Source of the DNA: Stereocaulon alpinum
Lineage: Eukaryota; Ascomycota; Lecanoromycetes; Lecanorales; Stereocaulaceae
Assembly: GCA_018257865.1 (NCBI GenBank)
Contig: JAEUBA010000090.1
Coordinates: 1 to 64,000, forward strand
Length of the DNA: 64,000 nucleotides
Direction of reading: 5' to 3'
This document shows positions 11,588 through 25,015 of the stretch, in pieces. The notes under the pieces were generated by a model, which saw only the letters and a program-made list of their open reading frames with translations, ran no database searches and was not told where the DNA came from. The translations under genes and the position numbers were made by a program. Position 1 is the first letter of the stretch; each line of letters begins with the position of its first letter.

Positions 11588-14500
11588 AATGAGTTATGGG
11601 GGTGAGCCTTCAGCTGTCTTCCATAGAGACATTGAGCGCTAATAACTATAGGATCATGTTTCATTGAGTGTATGTCATATATGTCGAAGATGAATATGTA
11701 TGAGGTATGATCGTGGCACGCAGCACGCATTGAGAAATGCTTGCAGAGCGAGCTAGCGGGCGATGGACACCATACCTGATCCTAGATACTCCCCTCGCCT
11801 CACTTGTCTTTAGCCTTCTTCACCCGGGATTGTCCAGTGTCGGACAGCTTCAATAGCTCTAATTTATATGAAGTATTCGTAACCAATAATTCGCTCTGAC
11901 TTGGATGTCGATCAATTCATTCTGTCCGTCGTGTCTCACAATGCGCTCGTGAATTGCTGATTTGAATCAATGTCAGCAGTCTTCGCAAAGTTGCCATTGC
12001 CTTGCTTCCCGGAGCATCAAGAAGTAGTATAGTAAGCACAACACCAATGACTTAGTCGATTATATTATACTTATCGAGCTTACTAACCTTTCTAAGGGCG
12101 CCTAGGAGAACAAATCTCAATCGAGCGTTGTAGTCTGAATCAAGTATCATAGTTTCGCGTATCTCGAGTTGATGTAAGGAACATAATTAAGCTTGTACTC
12201 AGAGTTTAACCGCAAAGCGGGCCCTGAAACCGGCTAAAAGCTGCTCCCTAGAGATTTCCTGGGGACCCGCTTTAGGGTCTAGGTCCAGAGTGGGGTTCGA
12301 TAACAATAATGCGCCGAGACTTTCGATCACGATTACATAGGTATACCCTACCAACATCTATATTTCTAGACAGCCCTGAAAAGGTGTCGGTAAGCTCCAT
12401 GAATGTGCTATATGGATTATATGATTGGTATGATAATCAATACTGATTCTAATGCTTCGGAACCCTGGTATCAAACTCACGAGTGATAGCCACTAACATA
12501 TCGAAATCCTCAGCTCCTGCCGTGGCGTCCACTCGCTTATGCAGGTGTACTGTAGATACTCATGTCATTCTTGGGCTAGAAGGCTAATGCCGGATATTCT
12601 TCCCCGTTCGGCTGCTAGACTCTTGACTCGTCAACTTGTGGTAAGGCTTCGGAGAGCTCTCAGCAACAGCTGGATACGCTCTACTCCTACCTATTTTCCA
12701 ATTAAGGATATCTAATAAGGTAGGTTCGCGTCGCGCCTTGCGTGTTGCGGCATCTTCGCGTTCTCTTCAGAGAGTTCCAGCGGTTAATTCCTTGAAGGAG
12801 GGTGTGCATGATGATTCCGCTGGTGATCAACAATTTGATACTCGCGGCGTCGTCGTTTGGACCCCTTGGAGGCTCGGCAGATCTTAATATCAATCGCACC
12901 ATACACTAGAAAAGTATTCAGTAGAAAGGGCCTGCTTCTGTATCGTATATGGGTTTCAGAGGTATCATACCTTTGTCGTGAAACAGAGGACTACGGCATA
13001 CCATTCGTAGATGATGAGTTTGCAGACCGATAAATAAGCTATTCGGATTGGCGTGCATCACACAACGTCCATTGACCCTCGGACCTCTCCAGTTGGGGTG
13101 CCAAATTCTTGAAATATGGCGTGGCCAGCTTGGCTGAGATGTTTCAGGTGTAATGCCAGTGGGATTATTGCACTGCCACTGACAATTTCCACATTTTGAA
13201 TCTTCCACGTGGGATTTCGCCATCGTTCCAAAAGGAGTCTTGGTGGCTTATATGACACCCAGCCACCAGTCTTGGAAAGCGATCCCAGAATAGCCCCCGT
13301 CAAAACTGATTATGAACCATGACAGGCAAGGATATACGGGAATTGCTAGCCACTTCATTCACAACAATAATTGTCAGTGAAGATCATTGGTGGTCTAGAT
13401 AGATTCCTGGCAAGTGCAATTATCTATCTTGATGAACGATTTCAAACACAATCCAGAACCCCTCACATTTCCATGTAATTTCCAACCATGAGCAACGCCA
13501 AATAAATGTCCTGTAGCAGCCCTGGTGGTGAAAATATCCAATATGGCACAATGTGGAGCACATGCATCAGCTTGTTGCAATGCCAAGAAAAGCTTATGAT
13601 ACCGCACTTAATCATTGGGCCTGTGAAATATAATCTCTCGTGGTGTTTATGGCAACTGACCGGCATCTGCTGACAATCTCAAGAAATAACGACGCCAGTC
13701 CGCTAGAACGTTTGTCCTAACTTCTAGTGCAAACTTGTGGTAGGGGTACCCTAGTCTAGCCCGTAGCCCTCGGAGGCGAAGGAAAATCGCACGGGAACCT
13801 CCCGTGGCATGACACGTGGCAACAAGGATCAGATAGTGAGCGTCGGGCTAATTATTTATGATTGCGGGGGTCGTTTGAAGCAAGTCAGGGCTTTGGGATG
13901 CTAGTCGAAACAGTAGCGTCGATAAGACCGCTGTAATGTTATCCTATCAAAGGCTGGTGGGCTTGTCCTCGCGATGTCATATTGAGACGAATGCTAGCGA
14001 AATTGAACTTCAGCGCAGCCCACTAGGACCCCAGAGACCCTGTACCTACCTGAGCTGTCGGGATACAATGAGCGGTCAGCGATGATTAGTATGAAGATGG
14101 AATCTTGAGGTCCAATCGCCGGCCATAAGGTCCAGCCTTAGTATACCATATTTTTCACAAAAGGAGGGAGAGCTAACCTCAAAGTGGAGTCCCCTATACT
14201 TTCCGTGGCCATCCGACACCTCAACAGCAGCTGAGGAGAAGTACATGCGTGAAGTACGCATTCATCGCAGATCTGTGATGTAATTAGTCGCCTTGGGGCC
14301 AAAGACTAGATCCATAGTTCATTGTGCGACTAGTAACTCGTACCCAGTCATCCCCAGATAGTGATAGCTGATGCTGATCAAGGTACCTTGGTCGGTCAGA
14401 GCAACCTCGTCTCACATCGAAATTTTAGTTTGTGCCGCCATTTTGACGGTCGTCAAGAGTCGGCTCAACACGCCCAACTTTGTGACTGTCCCCAGGAAGG

Positions 14501-14810
14501 TTGATCAAGCAGCGACGGCGCCAGACGCACTCAAGACCTGCCTCCACGGCCAGCTAACAGCATAGTATCGTCTTCGGCAATAATTCCAAATGAAGAAGAG
14601 CACCTCATGTGCGAAAGCGGTATAGCGGCTGCCAATGCCTTGTGGTGGAGACACTGGGGAAGATGTTCCAAAGAGCCTTCCAGCAAATTCCTCTTTGCAG
14701 TGTCCCAGTGTATATAATTATCAGAGGTGTTCCCGTCCTATTTGTAGTTACGGAGGGTTTCGTGAATACAATTCATTGTTGTGTTCATACTTTGCTAATG
14801 GGCAGGCATC
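11588..14810. other. Gene-free interval between A1 and A2
   Basis: No convincing gene. A short RIP-like AT patch sits at about 12055-12110. An 8-bp inverted repeat AAAGCGGG (12214-12221) / CCCGCTTT (12266-12273) could form a hairpin. Several 60-100 codon open frames occur on the minus strand around 12.9-13.7 kb, but they overlap one another and show no domain, conserved start or splice pattern. Confidence 0.6.
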
Positions 14811-16798
14811 ATGAGTTTAGAGATCTCCACGCCAGACTCCGCTCACAAGTCATTAGTCAGCTTATCTTGCACAACGCCAGCCACTAGCCTCCTTTCCTTG
14901 CAAAATCACCATCACCAGCCGGTAGGAGACAATTTCGAAGCATCAGCCCACGGGCAGTCCACCTACCCTCTCGCCTCTCCACAGCAGCGGGAAGCGATTA
15001 GTATTCTCTGCGACGTTGACACTTACACTGTCCTTGCTTGGCTGACAGGGTATAAGTCATCACCACCTGTTAATCCGGAGTGGTTCCAGTCAAGATCTCT
15101 TTCATCCGAACAGCTCGCTGCCCTTTCGGCATTGAAAGGTTGTCCCAATAGTCTTGTTTTCGCATGGCTGGATTGTGCTCGCCGCGTTGGTAAGTTAGCA
15201 CTCACTGATAGTGACTAGGTGATTCCGCTAATGGAAGACCAGATTTCCAAGCCAGCGACACCCATGACTCACAACGATCTGCTGTTGCTTCCGCGCTCAG
15301 CGTATCGCAAGGGTTACCCTCCGTCTGTTTAGATTCTGCGTCCAAGTCGTCTGCGAGTTCCCTCGGCCCGTCAATCCCCTATGCATACCGCACCAGCCAC
15401 AGCTCGTGCAGCCAAGCAACGTCACTCGTTGACACCTCCAGTGACCTTTCCATCGATATCGGACCCCAATACTCTCCAACACCAAATAGCCATCCTCACA
15501 GGTGTCCTCTGTGCAACAAGGACAAGATCATCCGCACCTGTGATGGCTGGAAGAGACACATGAAAGAGCATGAAGCAATATATCGGTGTATGTACTGCAC
15601 ACGTTTCAAGAATGGCAAGAGTAAGACCTATACAAGAAGAGTCAACCTGGTGAAACATTTGCAAGATGCTCATGACATCTCTACTGGCGGTCCGCTGGCG
15701 GATAAGTGGCGGAAGTCGATTGAGAAGAAGTATTTCAGTTGCGGATATTGTATCTCAATATTCGCCTCGATGACTGAACAACTAAATCACATCGACAACG
15801 AACATTTCAAGCATTGGCAAGATATCCATCACTGGAATGGGGACAACGTTATCAGAGGCCTATTGTTACAGCCTGGGGTCAATGACATCTGGCGCTCAAT
15901 ATTCGGCAATGCTTACAGTACAAGCCAAAATATCATATGGGACCCGTCGGTAATCAAGAGCCTACAGCTCCAACTCGAATTGAGTGAAGATGCCCCAGAT
16001 ACCCTTGCCTCGGCAGCGATCAACAAAGCCAGCTGGAATCTCCAGAATCAAGCGCAGGCTGATATGGCTTCCTTCAATGGTCGAGCAGATCAGCGAATGC
16101 AGACGAGTCAAGATGTCACGACGCCTGTGCATCAGCGCTCTCTGGTCCCGCAATATCCCCTTCTAGAACCGGGTCCGACGGCCACCTGTACTGTAACCGA
16201 GAGTCAAGACATGTTCGATCATCAACAGGATCCGGGTTGGAATGTCCCGGATTGGTCACACTCCCGTGAGCCCCATAGCAGCCGATCGTATAACGTGTCA
16301 TCGACACCTCACCAGGAGCGCAATTACGACATAGTTCCACCCTTTCAGTCTGGGCCTGTCAACGATTGGACTTTGCCCAAGATTGAACCATGCTCACCTT
16401 GGATTGACCCGTTCGATGCGGGTGATTGTGGCCGCATGTCAAGAGAATGTAACTCAGCATCGGCTGTAGAATGGCATCCTCCACTGTTTCCTGGACCAAG
16501 CGACTTGGCGCTGCAACCATTCACCAGTGTACCAGTATATCCGGCTGGGACACAAACCCGCTCCACAAACACAAATGACAATTCCCGGCTTTCAAGTCAT
16601 ACAACTCCATCAGCGACTGCCAAGGTACTCTCATCCTCCGCGCTTCCAGATTTGCGTCCTCTCTCTTCTCAGGCGAGGAGGCAGCGCCCGTGCAACAAAT
16701 TGCGGGAGTACTATGATGCACCAGACCTCGACTTTGAGGAGCTTGAGCGTTTTATGCAAGAGGACGAGCGTACGAGGAGTTTTCACCGCCCGCGTTGA
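14811..16798 (+). CDS. Array gene A2: C2H2-type zinc-finger protein with remodelled finger block
   Basis: Proposed exons 14811-15189 and 15243-16798 (644 aa). The 53-nt intron starts GTAAGT, has GCTAAT near the end and ACCAG; an earlier TAG would give an implausible 29-nt intron. The N-terminal half-repeats are ILCDVDTYTVLAWLTGYK and ALKGCPNSLVFAWLDCAR. Finger 1 is C214/C217 with H232/H236 (CPLC rather than the family WCTxC). About 28 residues carrying the paralogs' second finger are missing, which places a new CMYC pair (C242/C245) ahead of H265/H270, apparently rebuilding a C2H2 unit. The last finger is C293/C296, H309/H314. The tail ends in an acidic DLDFEELERFMQEDERTR, like A1. Function inferred as nucleic-acid binding. 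Confidence 0.82.
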
Positions 16799-18315
16799 GA
16801 CAGTGGCTATGACTTATGGGATAGCCACTCGATAGGCACCACGACGGAGGCAGTGTGATACAGTCGATCGCCTCACCCAGATAGCAACCTGTCTATGCCA
16901 CAAGCTGGGGTATGCGTTGATGGTCACACTATCGAAGACACATGTAGGAACCAGGGGTGGAAGGAACATTTTCGATTGGTATCGGTCTTTCGTTGGACGA
17001 TTTTGGCTCCTAATATTGGATTTTGGACTACTTGGCCCTTTCACCCTTCCACGCATGGCGTCACATACTTCAATTCTTGCATTGTATTGATAGAAAATAC
17101 CTTAAGTCGATAGGCCTTTGCATATACCTTACCCTTCCTAACTCGCTGTATTATAAAATGTTGTTAGCAATGTCTGGGATGTCAAGTACCTAATTAATAT
17201 GAATGTTTTTCAGGAGACTGTAGTTGATCTCTTCTCGCGCTCTTTTGCCGAGTGAACAATTCCCCAATCTCAAGAACGAGTCCAACTTGAGCCTTGCAGC
17301 CTTAATATGTTCCCAGAATGTCAGGGATCGATTGAGACCTGAAAAGTCATTGATGACCGATCTCAACGAAAATACCAGTATGCAGGATTCTATGCAGTTG
17401 CGTCCATAGAATGGTCGTTTGACTGCCGAGGTTTAGCTAGCTTAGTAAGCCGCATGCCAAGAAGCTTGCACACAGCACGTAAAGTAGGGGATGTTGGAAA
17501 CACTGGACGACCTCAAAACATTTCAGTGAAGTACGATCAGACTGTGTCATTACTCGTTCGTTGCTCCATTCCTGTCGCAGTGATCTCTGCTTTGGATATG
17601 GGAACGAGTGAACTGCATAACACCACTCTCCGGCGGCCATCGGAGTCTCGATTATGGGCTGCATAGCAAGCCACTTAGCACCAGGACTGCAAGGAAAAGT
17701 TGTGATGGTCATCGAAGAAGATGGTCAGGAATTACCGTGGGACTTTACCCGCTGCGTCCACTACTCAAGTCGCGGACTATCATTGGCCAAATTCAGTTTC
17801 ATTGTCTTGATGGGGCTCTTCCACCGCAGCAACGATCTTAAAACTGTGAAATTATTGCCTAGGCCTTCTGGCTGTTGCATGGTGACAACTGAGCTGAAAG
17901 TCACGTGATTCATGCTTCATTACTCACTATCACTTGGAAATTTTTTTTTTCGCGACTAGAAGTCACGTGAACTTCAGTTTAGTACTAGTCTGCAGGCCCA
18001 AGACGCATGGATGGGGGGAATGCATCCCAGTCTAACCTACTTGGGCCTTAGCGTGGTCAAGGTGAAGCGCCACTTCTGTCCGAGAATATCGGTCTTGGCG
18101 ATCTCTACTACGACGATAGACATCGCAATGGCCAGCCAGAAGTCAGACGGCCCACAGCCAGAGATGGGGACATTGCAAGGTCCCATATGTCAGATAAAGG
18201 CCGTTCCTGCAACTCTTCGTTCAGCAGCTCGGCGACCACCTTCAGATCAGGCAACTTCAAGACCACACCACACTTTCAGTGCTCCTCGAACGATCTGTCT
18301 GCTCGATACTTGACA
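16799..18315. other. Gene-free interval between A2 and B1
   Basis: No convincing coding region; short open frames on both strands lack domains. It holds two identical CACGTG-containing octamers near B1 (separate entry) and a run of T residues at about 17940-17950. Confidence 0.55.
17901..17970. promoter_or_regulatory. Paired TCACGTGA octamers upstream of B1
   Basis: TCACGTGA occurs at 17901-17908 and again at 17963-17970, each preceded by AAG/GAAG context, with a T-rich tract between them and about 350 bp upstream of the proposed B1 start. CACGTG is the core recognised by bHLH factors such as Cbf1-type proteins. The sites are seen; their use is inference. Confidence 0.4.
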
Positions 18316-19492
18316 ATGTCTTCTTACCCAGAAACTGCGTACACTACTGATAATGACTACCCAATCCCCAATGATTTTGACATTGGTTTTTCCGACCCTG
18401 CTCGCGCTTGCGAGTTCGCTGCCTTGCAAGCCATGTGTGACAACGAAGTTCTAGCCTGGATTGCATTCGCACGACGTGGCGGCTTCAATCATCGGTCAGG
18501 GAATTGTCGATTGTCGGACGAACAGGTCATTGCGATTTCGGTATTGGCAGAAACAGACGATGGCCTGGTGATTGGTTGGCTGTTTGATTCACGCGCTAAG
18601 GCTCAAAGAGGTTAGTGTCAGTCGCTTGGCCTTTCGAAATGTTGAAGACTGACCTCTTGTAGCTACCGTGAACATCTCGCGAACCTATGACTACGGCGGA
18701 CCAACACCAGAGGAGAGCCCTACGACCTTTTTATCAGATCAGGCCCAGGCTGTTAATGCCGAACTTCCACATAGCATATTTAATCCACTCAGCAGTGACG
18801 GAAAGATGTATTGGTGCACTGCATGCGGTAAAAACAAGCCGAGATCTTACAAGAATTGCGATGACTGGAGGAGAGAAGAGAAACAGCATGAGGCCACGTA
18901 TGTCTGCATGGTTGGAGGAGCACAAGAAAGCTCTATAGGGTCATCAAAGTGCGTATTCTGTGGTGCTATCGATCCAGAAAACAGTCACTTCGATACGCAT
19001 AACGTTCGAGCCTGTGCCACAGCAGACGCAGGCCCATTCTCTTGCAAAAGAAGGTGTGACATGGTCCAGCATCTGAATACCTGGCACAGCATCAACGGCA
19101 AGCCCCACTGCAAGGCTATCGCAACTAGCTGGAAAAATACGCTCGATAAAAGCGCCTGGTCATGTGGCTTCTGCGTCAAGACTTTCACAGCCTTTAATGA
19201 GCGTCTGAAGCATTTGCAGGTCCACTTCGAACAAGGCAAGACTCTGGCTGATTGGAACGCCACCACCGTAGTCCAAGGCTTGTTGCAGCAACCTGGTCTT
19301 GACGACGCCTGGAAGGCCAAGATGCTCTCAGTGCAGAGTCTCGGGTCTCCCCATATCGAATGGACAGACAATGCCATTCAGTCTTTGCAACCCATGCTCG
19401 AGAAAGGTCCCTGCTGGGATATCAGCGCAGAAGCGCTTGTTGATGCAGCCTACGAAGCTAGCGAGTTCAAATGGTGGTCTAATCATGACTGA
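18316..19492 (+). CDS. Array gene B1: short zinc-finger paralog with degenerate first finger
   Basis: Proposed exons 18316-18610 and 18663-19492 (374 aa). The 52-nt intron has GTTAGT, ACTGAC and TAG, and sits at the same place and phase as in the A genes. ATG 18316 (ACAATG context) is chosen over an upstream in-frame ATG at 18187 because the first 43 residues have no paralog counterpart. The two-half N-terminal domain reads ALQAMCDNEVLAWIAFAR and VLAETDDGLVIGWLFDSR. Finger 1 keeps C150/C153 and H174, but the first zinc-ligand His is Glu170 (DWRREEKQHE). A second CVFC..H..H unit, a CKRRCDMVQHLNTWH unit and a CGFC..H last finger follow. It lacks the long C-terminal tail of subfamily A. Confidence 0.83.
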
Positions 19493-22400
19493 GTGTTCAT
19501 GCATGGGGTCCCGTACACTCCTGGAACATCAAGCGATGAGTTTTTGAGGGCGTTATTAGATATTAAGATTGGAGCAGAGGAGCTTGATGGAATCGTGCAG
19601 ATCAGACATGATGTTTCTTACTTAGACTATTAAATCAACTTTTAGAACGGCATACCATGAATATCCAAAGTAGATGTTCGCTTAATGTGTGCATACGAAA
19701 TGAATCGACCCAGGAATCAACTTCTACTAGCGGCACTTATTGAGGAAGCCACAAAGAACAATATTTGACACAGGTGAAATTTTTACTTCGTGACTAGCTG
19801 GCTCATCTGAAGGCAAGTGTTCAAGCAGTGACAGCTTAGTACCAGACAATGATGTGATAGTCAATTTATGTTCCTTAGCTTGAGTGGACGACCCACACCA
19901 AACATAGAGCCATCTCTCACGAGGCATTCGCAAGTTCCGAGGCCCTCAATCAGCTTGTCATCGTCATCTTAATCCTTGTTTTTATAGGTCGCAGTACAAT
20001 CTCTAGGGAATCATCGTGAAGCAATGATTACTTTGAATCGCTTCTGTCATAAATGATCCCCCGAAGTCACATGCTGGTACGGCCGATGCTACACGGCATC
20101 TAATGATAGGACAACAATTCGGGGTGTAATTAGAACGAATCCAATAGGCTAGAAGAAAAGCCTACGACAATTCAGTGCTCAACATTTGGAAGGAGTGGCC
20201 TTCTCAGTGGTCTCGTGGTACTAGAATTGATCAACTTCACTCCGAACAACACTAGTCTCTTGGCTTTCCGTCTTCAATGGCCGTCCGATATGTCCTTAGG
20301 CAACCGAAAAGTGTGTAGTTGATGTATCAACACCACTGACTCCATATCATTGAGCACTCTCGATTGTCAATATGGATTCCAAGAGACTGGTCTGGTTTGG
20401 AATAAAGAAGGCCAGAACCAAGCCCAGAATTCAGTCCAAAGATTTGGACAGCCTAGGAAAGCAATCGTATAAAGTAGTGGTATATCCCCTAAAGATAAGT
20501 GGTGTATGGCAATAGCATCATGGCCAATTACGAGGAGAAGAATGTGGGTTGTCCTGAAGTGTGGTGCAATAACATAGATCGCTAAGGCACTCGACCTAAG
20601 TAACTTCGATGGATCAATTTACGGAAGAAGGCGGCCAAAGTGGCTTCCGAGCGGATGTATTGTAGGTGTTGACGAGGGTCAGTCGCCCAAGGTGAAATCA
20701 TTATACACTTGTGCAGATAAGCCATGTAGACGAAAGCGAGCGTACGCATATAGAGATGCATTCTATGCTGTAGCGCCATATCCTTGCTGGCATACGATAT
20801 CTGACAGCGAGCCTACTTGATATCCGGCTGATTGAAGCATGTCGAGTTGTGGGGAGGGAATTTTGGTGCTCATGCAGCATCTGACATAATGGAATCAATC
20901 AGTATCTGCTGTTTCAAGGTAACCATCGTGATATCGTTGATAGGGATGATATGACTTGTATATTAACATAGTGCAATAAAAGACTGCCATTGATCACTTT
21001 CACAATGACTGTTGTTAATTGAATGTTGCTCTTGTGTAGTGGCGGTTTGTCTTCTATCGATATCGATGCGTCTGACGTCCATGATGACAGACCCTGGATA
21101 GAAGCCCCTCGCCTTGAGCCTAGGTAGCGAAGGCAGTCAAGGTTGGTGAGACTTCCTCTGATTGAAACCAATTTAGCGAAGACTGATGTATCAAGAGTAA
21201 CAGAATAAATCTGTATTGTCATCAATAGAAACATTTATGCCTGTCATGTCTTGTGAACAACACCTTGAAGAGGTATTATGCGCCTCTTGCTTAGCACGTA
21301 TAGAAGGGTTGCTGTTGATAGTTCTTGAACTAGGCATAATGTTAGACCAGCTGTAGGCTCTGATCAGAGCCATCCCGCTGTCCTCCGTCTGAGACAGTGC
21401 GCTCTGTTATAAGACTAGACCTTGTGTTTGGATTTAAAGCGATGGAAGGGTGTGATGGTAGGAGCTAGAATTTTGCAAAGGCATGCTCCAACGATATCTG
21501 CGAGGAGAGCCGAACAAGGCGGGGCCCCCTTCCGTGGGTTAGGTGAACAAGGCGTTCGATTAGGTGTGTAGAGTGACTTTGATACTTCGCGGACGAGCCA
21601 CATTTCAATGGCGCGCGCAGCGTTGGACTAGCAGCCCAGCAGCCGACTTACAGGGATTAGGGCCCTGCTCGTATCCACCTCAGACCCGCACATCTCCAAT
21701 CATTTCGACGTTCTACCCATTAAGGTCGCCGGCTCCCCAATATGATCCTCACTCTGACTGTGCACTCGACAGCCGGCTCCCTCGACCTCGCAATGCGCGC
21801 ATCGCTCCACCCCTACGAACGTCGCATTCACTAGTGACGTCCCTGACAACATTGTGTGGGGAAGCCTGGACTCTCTCGGGACGTGTTGCGGTGCCTCATG
21901 ATACTTTGACAGCCATCTTTGAACCTAATCTCTGCAAATGTTCTTGAATCACTTTAGTATGGCCGTCTCCAGGTCACGAATGATTCGGTTATGCTCGACC
22001 TCTTCTCAACATACCTATCTTGCAGGCGAATGGACGCAACGACGCGCCGAAGGGAAGTCCGCCTGCAGGGGCGAAGATCCTCCTGCGGTTACCCCGCGAG
22101 CCCGGGAAACATGGTGCTCGTTTTGAAGTGCTGGACACTATCAGGGCACGTTCTATGGTGCTACAGATCAGTTACTTAGTTTCAGGAGTACCTTTCCTCG
22201 CATATTGTAAAACTCATATGGAAGGCAATGTTTTGAAGATGTGGATATCTTGTGCTATTATAAGCAGTCAGCCTAGTATCATCGATTGAACCGATGATGG
22301 GTCAGAGATGCAGACCTTGATATCATAGTGTACTCTCCATAGCTTTCGCAAGGTTGATATTGTCAGTCAATTCAGCCTATACAGACGTCTTTTGTGAGTT

Positions 22401-22804
22401 TGCGGCATAATGCAAGGAAGTAGATGCGAGCGAATATGATGTTGATTTAGTGGTCTAACAGAGTGGGCCCGCAGTGGCCGCCGCTAAACAATTAGACTGG
22501 GCGGCCAACGGGTCAGCCCCAACCAAACCCCGGTACCTGACCCTACAGCATGCCATCGACATGTTGGCATCTGCAATGGAACGTAATCTACCCCAATGGC
22601 ACGGAATGAAATCTACGCCACCACGAGGTTTAAACCGCTGACCGTTCGGCGGTAGACGCTTGCCAGCCGAGCATTCGTGGGGTTGTCTCCTTAAGCTAAA
22701 TATATTACGGTCAATATCCTCGACTACCGCTGTGCAAAAGGCTCTCGTTGTTGCTTTAAAGATATTTCAATCCCAAGTCATTCCTTTTACCCTTCATTGA
22801 AAAC
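19493..22804. other. Gene-free interval between B1 and A3
   Basis: 3.3 kb with no supportable gene. Short open frames on both strands (about 60-130 codons) overlap and lack domains. At about 22621-22680 a 60-nt segment has complementary ends (CCACGA / TCGTGG) and, on the minus strand, tRNA-like A- and B-box traces; it is too short to be an intact tRNA. Confidence 0.55.
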
Positions 22805-25015
22805 ATGCAGGGCACCTCCAACTTTTCATACTCACACTCGTCACGTGACCGTCCTTTGTCGTCATCGAGACCCTGGGTCGCCCCCACCAGCGCCTTGCAA
22901 CAGAGACGTGAACGCGGAACTGACCCGCTGATAACGTGTGTCCCTACGAGAACGCAAGCAGTGCCGCCAACGCCGCCGCAGCGACAGGCTCTCAAAGTCC
23001 TTGAAGGATTCTATCCGTTGGAGGTACTTGCATGGCTCAGGATACTCAGATGTCTAGAACCGGGATACCAACATAATGGTGCTTCCGGAGAACTTTCTGC
23101 CCTGGAGCTAGATGCCGCCTCGGTGTTGAAAGTTTGTACCGATGACCAGGTGCTGCCGTGGCTGGAACTTGCCAATAGCGCTGGTTAGTGCTGTTACTAG
23201 CCCTTATAATAGCTTAAAGTGGGCTCATAGGCACATACAGCGGCATCATGGGAATCACGAACCCCACCGACTTCTACGCCGTCACTCCCTGCTAAACCTT
23301 CACTCAATCAACGAGTCTCAAGGCAGGAACCTCAGAGCTTCCGCTTCGGAGACGCCTCTTCCATTGTCTCTTCTTCCATCTACAACGGTCGAACTAGCCA
23401 GAGTACCATCCCAAGCTCCTTGAGCAATGGCACAACTCGCTCTCGAAATCTCATCACGGGGGAGGCGTCCACTGCGTCCTCGAAGATTAGTGACCATGAT
23501 CACTGGTGCACCATTTGTGAACACTCTAAACCATATAAGACTTGTGACGGATGGAAGAGACACATGGGGGAGCATGAGATCATATACCCTTGTATGCCAG
23601 ACGGGCCAGTACGTGACACAGAAGACGGTCCTCGATGCTGCTTCTGTGATCTGCCTTATCCCGAACATGAACACTTCGATACGCACTCTATATCTAGATG
23701 TTATGGAGGGTTCAAAGACGTCCAAAAGTACAGTCGGAGGGTCAATCTTATCAGACATATCGAGGATATTCATCAAGCTTCCAACGCTTTCGCGTCTCGA
23801 CTAGCCGACGAGTGGCGAAACTCGCATAAGAGGAAACGGAGATTCTTCTCATGTGGCTTCTGTGTGACCATCTTCTTCACGCTCAGAGACCAACTCAGCC
23901 ATATTGATAAAGAACATTGGAGGCAACATCAAGATATAAGAGCGTGGGACACCACAAAAGTCATACAGGGCCTACTACTTCAAACTGGAGTGAGCGAGTC
24001 ATGGCAGGAGCTTTTAGCTAGACATGACATTCGGTCAGACTCTGACTCTTGGCCCCATTGGGATCCGACTACGAGCGAAGACTTGCAACTAAATCTTGAG
24101 ATCAGTCAGGGCTCAGCACAAGCACTTGCGGAACTGGCCTTCAATCAAAGCTCATACTATCAGAGTCGTCAAATGGCGTTTACTCCAGGAATTGCCTCGC
24201 AGCGATGCTCTGAAGACTTCGAGATAGAGAGAAACACATCGGCATCGCAAAATGCAGGTATCAGCATGCAAGTACCTCGATTCCACTCTGCTTCCCAGCG
24301 AGAGTCCTCGTCTGAATTCAATCACTTCCCAATCGATCAAAGTAGTGTTGGGTTATACCGCGATACTGCTAGCAGACTCAAACCAGACTCACTCAGCTCT
24401 CAATACGATTCACTCCACCCGATTAAGGCAACCTCTATAACCTTCTCCAATGAGAATAGAAATGAAGGCGCGGATTACTATTCAGGAAATCCCATGGGCC
24501 AACTTGAGCTTCCACCAAGTGCCATTGGCAATATTGGGAACCTCGGGAACACGCAAGCTGGACCATGGACTCCTTTCACTCCTATAGAAAGACAATTCAA
24601 TGAAGATGGAGCTACATATCAGGCTCTCTTTGGCGAGGTTACGCCGGGCAATTATGGATCCACTTACAGCCCTACGCCTCCAGGGTTTCCTCCTGAAAAT
24701 GATGCATACCAGTCTCAAGCTCAAGTCCAGAGCGACGATTTACTCAGTACCCATTCAATGCACATCTCACCTGTATCTACAAACAACGTCCTTCCAACGA
24801 TGACCGTCCACGCTCCAGTCCGCAAGAGGTCGCCACGCCTAGTCGTTAGGCCCAAGAGGAAGCTTTCGGGTTCGACATTAGAGGGTTATCAGTCTGAGCA
24901 ACAAACAGAACGTGACTTCATGATAGATACTGGGAATGACTCCCAATATAGATACAGCGACGACCATGTACGGAGTAGAAGGCGGATAGCGAGTGATCGT
25001 GCGTACCACACTTGA
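22805..25015 (+). CDS. Array gene A3: C2H2-type zinc-finger protein
   Basis: Proposed exons 22805-23183 and 23241-25015 (717 aa); the 57-nt intron (GTTAGT..ACAG) keeps the position and phase of the other members. The N-terminal half-repeats are VLEGFYPLEVLAWLRILR and VLKVCTDDQVLPWLELAN. Finger 1 is C216/C219 with H234/H238 (HWCTIC, CDGWKRHMGEH). A second unit CCFCDLPYPEHEHFDTH, a Cys-poor YSRRVNLIRHIEDIH segment and a canonical last finger (CGFCVTIFFTLRDQLSHIDKEH) follow. A Ser/Asn/Gln/Pro-rich tail contains a basic patch (RKRSPRLVVRPKRKLSG) that could serve as a nuclear signal. It is nearest to A1 in architecture. Confidence 0.85.

Noticed and set aside
12214..12273. 8-bp inverted repeat AAAGCGGG/CCCGCTTT as a possible MITE
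   Set aside because: Arms are too short and there is no target duplication; kept only as a note in the interval entry.
12918..13303. Overlapping 80-100 codon open frames on the minus strand between A1 and A2
   Set aside because: Two frames overlap, neither has a domain or splice support.
15190..15218. 29-nt intron in A2
   Set aside because: Too short to be spliced; the 53-nt alternative has a branch site and matches paralog intron sizes.
22618..22690. tRNA-like segment on the minus strand with complementary ends CCACGA/TCGTGG
   Set aside because: Only 60 nt between the ends and no proper T-stem or anticodon stem; at most a degraded tRNA or SINE fragment.
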